The notes below the pieces were generated by a model that worked only from the letters and a program-made list of their open reading frames with translations, made no database searches and had not been told where the DNA came from. The position numbers and the translations under genes are program-made. From Pseudomonas sp. (GTDB lineage Bacteria > Pseudomonadota > Gammaproteobacteria > Pseudomonadales > Pseudomonadaceae): DNA of 64,000 nucleotides. The DNA lies in the NCBI RefSeq assembly GCF_017744435.1, contig NZ_JAGIBG010000022.1, forward strand, positions 19,245 to 83,244, written 5' to 3'. Shown piece after piece: positions 58,776 to 64,000 of the stretch. Position 1 is the first letter of the stretch. Each line of letters begins with the position of its first letter.

Positions 58776-58788
58776 GATTGATTTGACC

Positions 58789-58830
58789 CTCTTCGCGGGC
58801 AAGCCCGCGAATGGGCTGCAAAACAGCCCC
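58789..58830. repeat. Half REP hairpin after the SPFH gene
   Basis: CTTCGCGGGCAAGCCCGCGA followed by GGGCTGCAAAACAGCCCC: two adjacent small stem-loops. The second has six paired bases and could help termination, although no T-run follows. It lies at the end of the nfeD-qmcA unit. Confidence 0.6.
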
Positions 58831-58915
58831 AGACTGCGTCACTTCACCGCACCCCACCATTTTTACCTATACTCCGCCTTACAATACCGTCCACGATTCC
58901 TGACCGGATCTCTCC

Positions 58916-59305
58916 ATGCCCCCACGTCGGCACATTGCCTGGATAGCCTGCCTTGCAGTGCTGTTCAACCTGCTGGCCATGCCGCTGTCTTCTGCCGCGC
59001 CCAAAGGCCCGGCTGAGCAGCTGCTGTGGGGGGCTTTCTGTTCCAGCGTGGCTGGCAAGGCCACGGTCGATGTCCAGGCCCTGGCCAAGATCGACCTCGG
59101 CAGCCAAAGCGATCAGCACTCCAACATGCAGCACTGCTGGTGCTGTTCGGGCGCTGCACCACTGCTGGCCCTGCCGGGTTATCCGCCGCAACTGCACAAC
59201 CCGCCGACACTGTTGGCCGGGCGCGAGCCGCCACCCGCCAGTTACCAACCCACGCCGCGCCAGCTATGGCCCGCGCTCAATCCCCGTGCCTCTCCGCTGG
59301 CCTGA
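58916..59305 (+). CDS. DUF2946 family exported protein (first copy, copper operon)
   Basis: A 129-residue protein with an N-terminal signal or anchor (RHIAWIACLAVLFNLLAMPLS) and the family's cysteine cluster MQHCWCCSG, here preceded by FCSSVAG and QSDQHSN. Four cysteines with nearby His and Met residues suggest metal binding in the periplasm. It is the first of five genes with the same orientation ending in a TonB-dependent copper receptor and a PepSY protein, so a copper link is likely. Its mechanism is unknown. TACAAT at 58880 and TATACT at 58868 are possible -10 elements upstream. Confidence 0.75.
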   Translation: MPPRRHIAWIACLAVLFNLLAMPLSSAAPKGPAEQLLWGAFCSSVAGKATVDVQALAKIDLGSQSDQHSNMQHCWCCSGAAPLLALPGYPPQLHNPPTLLAGREPPPASYQPTPRQLWPALNPRASPLA

Positions 59306-59351
59306 GTTCATCACGCTGTCTGCCTGAACCTGAACAGATCGGAGACTCACC

Positions 59352-59837
59352 ATGCTCAAGCAAGCTCTTGTACTGGCTGCCCTGCTGCTGCCCGGCGCCT
59401 ACGCCAATGCCCATGAATACACCGTGGGCGACCTGCACATCGCTCACCCGTGGTCGCTGCAACTACCGCCCAACGCCCCCAACGTCGCCGCCTATTTCGT
59501 CGTGCACAACAACGGCAAGGCCGATGACCGCCTGCTCAGCGTCGACAGCCCGATCAGCGATGACGCACAACTGCATGAGCACGCCATGAGCGCCAGCGGC
59601 GCGATGAAGATGCAGCAGGTGCAAAGCGTGGTGGTGCCTGCCGGCAAAGACCTGGTGTTCGCCCCCAGCGCTTACCACGTGATGCTGATGCAGCCCAAGG
59701 ACCGCAGCCTGCTTACCGACGGCAAGCGCTTCCCGCTGACCCTGCACTTCGAGAAGGCCGGTGACATCACTGTCGACGTGGCCGTGCAGAAGCAGGCGCC
59801 GGCGGACCAGCCCCAGGCTCACGAACACGCGCACTGA
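59352..59837 (+). CDS. PCuAC-type periplasmic copper chaperone
   Basis: A 161-residue precursor with a signal peptide (MLKQALVLAALLLPGAYANA). The Cu(I) motif H-M-x-M...H-x-M is visible as LHEHAMSASGAMKMQQ followed by YHVMLMQP. The N-terminal strands HEYTVGDLHIAHPWSLQLPP and NAAYF-like repeats fit the PCuAC cupredoxin-like fold. A C-terminal His tail (QAHEHAH) may add copper sites. Such chaperones deliver copper to cytochrome oxidase CuA or pass it after import. It lies 46 bases after the first DUF2946 gene. Confidence 0.88.
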   Translation: MLKQALVLAALLLPGAYANAHEYTVGDLHIAHPWSLQLPPNAPNVAAYFVVHNNGKADDRLLSVDSPISDDAQLHEHAMSASGAMKMQQVQSVVVPAGKDLVFAPSAYHVMLMQPKDRSLLTDGKRFPLTLHFEKAGDITVDVAVQKQAPADQPQAHEHAH

Positions 59838-59862
59838 AGCCCGCTGACAGGCGCTCGCCAAC

Positions 59863-60312
59863 ATGAGCCTGCCGCGCAACAGCCTCAGCCGTACCACCCG
59901 CCCTGAACGCAGGCGCGTCGGTGGCGGCTGGCTGAGCCTGTTCGCCATGTGGATGATCTTCATCGGCCCGCTGGTTTCCCAGTCGATGCCGATGGATCAC
60001 CACGCCGGCATGAGCATGCCGATGGACATGTCGATGTCCATGCCGGCGGGCAGCGAGACCCATCAGGCCCATGGCAGTGATGCCCATCACGGCCACGGCA
60101 ACGATGGCCAGCTGCATGTGATGTGGGAAAAGTGCGGCTACTGCAGCCTGCTGTTCAACTGCCCGGCCTTGCCGCAAACCCTCAGCCCACTCAGCGTCGC
60201 CAGCACAGCTCCCCCCACCCTCATCCCCGCTCCCACGCACCAGGGCCACGCCCGGCAGGCCGTGTTCCCCGGTGCGCGCAGCCGCGCACCGCCCCTTTCG
60301 ATCAGCGTCTGA
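59863..60312 (+). CDS. DUF2946 family protein (second copy, Met/His-rich)
   Basis: A 149-residue protein. A TM or uncleaved signal (GGWLSLFAMWMIFIGPLVS) is followed by a striking methionine- and histidine-rich segment: MPMDHHAGMSMPMDMSMSM and HQAHGSDAHHGHGND. The DUF2946 signature is WEKCGYCSLLFNCP. The composition is that of periplasmic copper binders. It differs from the first copy by having the Met/His stretch instead of the CWCC cluster. It lies 25 bases after the PCuAC gene and 66 bases before the receptor. Function inferred from composition and context. Confidence 0.75.
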   Translation: MSLPRNSLSRTTRPERRRVGGGWLSLFAMWMIFIGPLVSQSMPMDHHAGMSMPMDMSMSMPAGSETHQAHGSDAHHGHGNDGQLHVMWEKCGYCSLLFNCPALPQTLSPLSVASTAPPTLIPAPTHQGHARQAVFPGARSRAPPLSISV

Positions 60313-60378
60313 CACCACTGTTATCGCACGGAGCCAGGAGGCTTCGCGCACACTCATGACTGATCGACTGGAATCACT

Positions 60379-62436
60379 ATGTCCGGCTGCACCCCTGTTT
60401 TAGCTTCTTCCCTGCGAGGGACATTCGCCGCGCTGTGCGGCTCGCTGCTCGCGCCCATGGCCCTGGCTGCCGAACCTGGCCATGAAGGCCCTGAGGCCGA
60501 GCTGAGCCCGACGGTGATCACCGCGCTTGCGCCGAGTTCGCCGCTGACCGTGGTCACCAACCCCAAGGACCCGCGCCAACCCGTGCCCGCCAGCGATGGC
60601 GCCGACTACCTGAAGACCATCCCTGGCTTTTCCGCCATCCGCGCCGGCGGCACCAATGGCGACCCGGTGCTACGTGGCATGTTCGGTTCGCGCCTGAACA
60701 TCCTCACCAACGGCGGCGTGATGCTCGGCGCCTGCCCCAACCGCATGGATGCCCCGACCTCCTACATCGCACCGGAAACCTACGACCGCCTGACCGTGAT
60801 CAAAGGCCCGCAAAGCGTGATCTGGGGGCCAGGCGGCTCGGCGGGCACCATCCTCTTCGAGCGTGAGCCGGAAAAGTTCGGCACCCTCGGCAGCCGGGTC
60901 AACGCCAGTTTGCTGGCCGGTTCCAACGGCCGCTTCGACAAGGTGCTCGATGCGGCGGCCGGCAACAGCCAGGGCTATGCGCGCTTCGTCGGCAACCAGT
61001 CGCACTCGGACGATTACGAGGATGGCAACGGCGACACCGTGCCTTCACGCTGGGAAAAGTGGAATGGCGACGTGGCCCTGGGCTGGACCCCAGACCAGGA
61101 CACACTGCTCGAACTCACCGCCGGCAAGGGTGACGGCGAGGCGCGCTACGCCGGCCGTGGCATGGACGGCTCGCAGTTCAAGCGCGAGAGCCTGGGCCTG
61201 CGCTTTGAAAAGTCCAACCTCGGCGAGGTGCTCGACAAGGTCGAGGCGCAGGTCTACTACAACTACGCCGACCACGTGATGGACAACTACAGCCTGCGCA
61301 CGCCATCAGGCACTGGCATGATGGGCATGCCCATGGTCAGCAACGTCGACCGCCGCACGCTGGGCGCTCGCCTCAAGGCCACCTGGCGCTGGGCAGATGT
61401 GCAGCTGATTGGCGGCATCGACGCGCAGACCAACGAACACCGCCAGCGCGGCGGCATGGGCGTCGATGCGCACAAGGGCCAGCCCTGGACCAAGGACGCC
61501 GACTTCCACAACTATGGTGCTTTCGGCGAGCTCACCTGGTACGCCACCGGCGAAGACCGGCTGATCACCGGTGCCCGCCTGGACCGTGCCTCGGCCCGGG
61601 ACTTCCGCCAGGGCAGCGCCACTCAAGGCGACACCCGCGCCGACACGCTGCCAAGCGGTTTCGTGCGATACGAGCATGACCTGGCGGCAATCCCCGCCAC
61701 CACCTACATCGGCCTCGGCCACGCCCAGCGCTTCCCGGACTACTGGGAGCTGTTCTCGCCGAAGCTGGCGCCACCCGGAGCGGCCAACGCGTTCGACGGT
61801 ATCAAGCCGGAGAAGACCACCCAGCTCGACTTCGGCATCCAGTACCGCGACGAGCGCCTGGAGGCTTGGGCCTCGGGCTACGTCGGGCAGATCCGTGACT
61901 ACATCCTGTTCGACTACCGCACCGGGATGATGGGCATGAGCACCTCCCAGGCTCAGAACATCGATGCCCGCATCATGGGCGGCGAACTGGGCGCGGCCTA
62001 CAGGCTCACCGAGCGCTGGAAGGCCGATGCCACCCTGGCCTACGCCTGGGGCAAGAACAGCAGCGACGGCAAGGCACTGCCACAGATGCCGCCGCTGGAG
62101 AGCCGCCTGGGCCTGACCTACAGCCGCGACAGCTGGAGCGCCGGTGCCCTGTGGCGCCTGGTGGCGGAGCAGAACCGCGTCGCCGAGAACCAGGGCAACG
62201 TGGTCGGCAAGGACTTCGAAAAGAGCGCCGGTTTCGGCGTGTTCTCGCTCAACGGCGCCTACAAGGTGAACCACAACCTCAAGCTCAGCGCAGGGGTCGA
62301 CAACCTGTTCGACAAGGCCTACGCCGAGCACCTGAACCTGGCCGGGAATGCCGGGTTCGGCTACCCGGCCAATGATCCACAGCCGGTGAACGAGCCAGGC
62401 AGGACCTTCTGGACCAAGGTCGATTTCAGCTTCTGA
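60379..62436 (+). CDS. oprC: TonB-dependent copper receptor (OprC-like)
   Basis: A 685-residue outer-membrane receptor. A signal-like N-terminus (MSGCTPVLASSLRGTFAALC...AAEP) precedes a plug domain (about 50-190: DYLKTIPGFSAIRAGGTNGD, VLRGMFGSRLNILTNGGVML, and ETYDRLTVIKGPQSVIWGPG) and a 22-strand barrel ending in VDFSF. Methionine-rich loops (GTGMMGMPMVSN and TGMMGMSTSQ) and CPNRMD in the plug match the copper site residues of OprC, which takes up Cu(II). No separate TonB box was identified. The adjacent PCuAC and PepSY genes agree with copper import. Confidence 0.9.
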   Translation: MSGCTPVLASSLRGTFAALCGSLLAPMALAAEPGHEGPEAELSPTVITALAPSSPLTVVTNPKDPRQPVPASDGADYLKTIPGFSAIRAGGTNGDPVLRGMFGSRLNILTNGGVMLGACPNRMDAPTSYIAPETYDRLTVIKGPQSVIWGPGGSAGTILFEREPEKFGTLGSRVNASLLAGSNGRFDKVLDAAAGNSQGYARFVGNQSHSDDYEDGNGDTVPSRWEKWNGDVALGWTPDQDTLLELTAGKGDGEARYAGRGMDGSQFKRESLGLRFEKSNLGEVLDKVEAQVYYNYADHVMDNYSLRTPSGTGMMGMPMVSNVDRRTLGARLKATWRWADVQLIGGIDAQTNEHRQRGGMGVDAHKGQPWTKDADFHNYGAFGELTWYATGEDRLITGARLDRASARDFRQGSATQGDTRADTLPSGFVRYEHDLAAIPATTYIGLGHAQRFPDYWELFSPKLAPPGAANAFDGIKPEKTTQLDFGIQYRDERLEAWASGYVGQIRDYILFDYRTGMMGMSTSQAQNIDARIMGGELGAAYRLTERWKADATLAYAWGKNSSDGKALPQMPPLESRLGLTYSRDSWSAGALWRLVAEQNRVAENQGNVVGKDFEKSAGFGVFSLNGAYKVNHNLKLSAGVDNLFDKAYAEHLNLAGNAGFGYPANDPQPVNEPGRTFWTKVDFSF

Positions 62437-62494
62437 CAACAACAACGGGCGCGGCTTCGGTCGCGCCCATCAGCTGGTCAAACAGGAGGTTCCC

Positions 62495-63862
62495 ATGAGA
62501 GGAACACGCATCAACTTCTACAACCTGGCCTGGCGTTGGCACTTCTATGCGGGGCTGTTCGTGGCCCCGTTCATGATCCTGCTGGCGCTCACCGGGATCA
62601 TCTACCTGTTCAAGCCGCAGCTCGACCCGCTGCTGTACCGTGACCTGATCGTGGTCGAAGCCGGCCATCATCGACAGGGCGCCGACACGCTGCTGGCCGA
62701 AGTGCGCCAGGCCTACCCGAAAGGCCATGTCGGCCAGTACCTGCCGCCGATCAATGCCGAGCGCAGCGCACAGTTCGTGGTGCATGACGGTGGCCGCGAG
62801 CTGAACGTGTTTGTCGACCCGTACAGCGGCAAGATCCTTGGCGAGCAGGACGGCAAGCAGAACCTGCAGGCCATCGCCCGCGCCCTGCACGGCGAACTGA
62901 TGGTCGGTACGGTCGGTGACCGCCTGGTTGAGCTGGCCGCCGGCTGGGGCATCGTGCTGGTGGTGTCTGGCCTGTATCTCTGGTGGCCACGCGGGCGTAA
63001 CGGGGCCGGCGTGCTGTGGCCACGGTTCGCGGCGAAAGGTCGATTGTTCTGGCGCGACCTGCATGCGGTGACCGGATTCTGGGGTTCTGCCCTGCTGTTG
63101 CTGATGCTGGTCAGCGGCATGACCTGGACCGGCATGTGGGGCAAGCAGTACGCCGATCTGTGGAACCGCTTCCCGGCGGCCATGTGGAATGACGTGCCCA
63201 AGTCGGACCAGCAGGCCCGCGAATTGAACAGTGCGCACCGTCAGACCGTGCCGTGGGCGATGGAGAACACGCCGATGCCGCAATCCGGCGCGCACGCCGA
63301 ACATGCCGGGCATCACATGATGGACAGTGCTCCGGCTGCGCCACAGGTGAGCCTGCAGCAGGTGGAAGACATCGCCACTTCGCGCCAGGTCGAACCGGGC
63401 TACAGCATCACTGCGCCGACCACTGCCGAGGGTGTGTACACCATCGCCGTGTTCGCCGACGACCCACGCAACGATGCGACCCTGCATGTCGACCAGTACA
63501 CCGGCAAGGTGCTGGCGGATGTGCGCTGGCAGGATTACAGCCCGGTGGCTCGCGCAACCGAGCTGGGCGTGATGCTGCACGAAGGCAAGATGTTCGGCCC
63601 GTTGAACCAGGTCATCATCCTGCTGGTGTGCCTGATGATCCTGCTGGGTTCGGTAAGCGGCCTGGTGATGTGGTGGAAACGCCGGCCCGAGGGTGGGCTG
63701 GGGGTGCCGCCGCTGCGTCATGACCTGCCGCGCTGGAAGACGGCTGTGGGCGTAATGCTGGTGCTCGGCGTCATGTTCCCGCTGGTGGGGGTGTCGATGG
63801 TGGTGATGTGGGTGGTGGACAGCCTGGTGGTGAAGCGCCGTCGGGTGCTGGCCAACGCCTGA
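62495..63862 (+). CDS. PepSY domain-containing inner-membrane protein
   Basis: A 455-residue protein with four TM segments (first at 17-37: WHFYAGLFVAPFMILLALTG; others near 145, 195 and 370, and a last one near 425). Periplasmic PepSY domains lie at about 55-130 and 290-355. Conserved His residues in WRWHFYAGL and DLHAVTGFWG resemble the heme or metal sites of PiuB-like ferric/copper reductases. A middle stretch with HAEHAGHHMMDS is His/Met-rich. It follows the receptor by 58 bases and probably reduces or moves copper at the inner membrane. Annotated widely as PepSY-associated TM protein; function unproven. Confidence 0.83.
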   Translation: MRGTRINFYNLAWRWHFYAGLFVAPFMILLALTGIIYLFKPQLDPLLYRDLIVVEAGHHRQGADTLLAEVRQAYPKGHVGQYLPPINAERSAQFVVHDGGRELNVFVDPYSGKILGEQDGKQNLQAIARALHGELMVGTVGDRLVELAAGWGIVLVVSGLYLWWPRGRNGAGVLWPRFAAKGRLFWRDLHAVTGFWGSALLLLMLVSGMTWTGMWGKQYADLWNRFPAAMWNDVPKSDQQARELNSAHRQTVPWAMENTPMPQSGAHAEHAGHHMMDSAPAAPQVSLQQVEDIATSRQVEPGYSITAPTTAEGVYTIAVFADDPRNDATLHVDQYTGKVLADVRWQDYSPVARATELGVMLHEGKMFGPLNQVIILLVCLMILLGSVSGLVMWWKRRPEGGLGVPPLRHDLPRWKTAVGVMLVLGVMFPLVGVSMVVMWVVDSLVVKRRRVLANA

Positions 63863-64000
63863 TCACGCTTCAACCTGCACCGGCCTCTTCGCGGGCACGC
63901 CCGCTCCCACAGGGACAGCACAGGACTCGAAACCTGTGGTGTACCTGTGGGAGCGGGCGTGCCCGCGAAGAGGCCGGTGCAGGTTGAAGCGTGATCAGGC
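63857..64000. repeat. Perfect 57-bp inverted repeat with REP core, reaching the window end
   Basis: The arm 63857-63913 is the exact reverse complement of 63944-64000, with a 30-base centre. Each arm holds a REP unit (CGCGGGCACGCCCGCTCCC) and about 30 bases of unique sequence. The left arm begins inside the last codon of the PepSY gene and includes its stop. The repeat may go on past the window. All other REP pairs here have imperfect or shorter arms, except the cobG-cobL one. Confidence 0.9.

Noticed and set aside
63857..64000. A simple intrinsic terminator after the PepSY gene
   Set aside because: There is no T-run after the hairpin, and the arms are far longer than in terminators. The REP explanation fits better.
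1..64000. tRNA, rRNA, CRISPR arrays, insertion sequences or phage genes
   Set aside because: Reading through the gaps between genes, none of them longer than 300 bases, gave no cloverleaf, spaced repeat array, transposase or phage structural gene. The repeated units are REP palindromes.

Overview
The window is chromosomal DNA from a Pseudomonas of the P. putida group. The evidence is high GC content, dense genes, many extragenic palindromes of the P. putida REP type (core CGGGCTTGCCCGCG or GTGGGAGCGGCCTTG), and gene blocks in the order known from Pseudomonas: speA, yciH, NUDIX, DUF2333, gcbA, ctpL-like MCP, dsbD, aroQ, accB, accC, then prmA, DUF3426, dusB, fis, purH, purD, retS. I saw no rRNA, tRNA, CRISPR array, prophage or insertion sequence.

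Layout. 1-3592: end of a FabG-like reductase, a MaoC-type hydratase, a MazG-like hydrolase overlapping a CmoM-like tRNA methyltransferase, and two DUF4136 lipoproteins. 3758-5130: a Flp-type prepilin peptidase and a PprB-like response regulator. 5149-8042: an AT-richer accessory stretch with a VapBC50-like toxin-antitoxin pair and an orphan two-partner-secretion transporter. 8135-15894: penicillin-binding protein 1C and a thioester alpha-2-macroglobulin lipoprotein, separated by a small opposite-strand membrane gene and a REP. 16075-20356: a DinF-type MATE exporter, a CARB/RTG-type class A beta-lactamase, and arginine decarboxylase. 20509-28415: YciH/SUI1, NUDIX, DUF2333, a GcbA-like diguanylate cyclase, a chemoreceptor and DsbD. 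28595-30985: aroQ, accB and accC. 31200-37546: the acetoin catabolic cluster, acoR divergent from acoXABC, with a near-consensus sigma-54 promoter and two spaced palindromes that look like activator sites. 37767-47568: prmA, DUF3426, dusB-fis, purH, purD and retS. 47643-49644: a MarC-family membrane protein and two unknown proteins that look like remote paralogues. 49747-57393: two divergent cobalamin operons (cobG-cobH-cobI-cbiG/cobJ and cobL-cbiD-cobK). 57456-58775: an NfeD/SPFH pair. 58916-63862: a copper-acquisition operon (DUF2946, PCuAC chaperone, DUF2946, OprC-like TonB receptor, PepSY protein). The window ends inside a perfect 57-bp inverted repeat.

How the parts fit together. Most genes are housekeeping: fatty-acid precursor synthesis, purines, cobalamin, periplasmic disulfide chemistry, cell envelope and c-di-GMP/Gac signalling. 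The parts that look added to this backbone are the toxin-antitoxin/TpsB stretch, the carbenicillinase-like bla between dinF and speA, the REP-bracketed aco cluster between accC and prmA, and the paralogous unknown pair beside retS. I found no clear new multi-gene defence or mobile system. The least explained signals are that paralogous pair, the aco control region and the long terminal palindrome.
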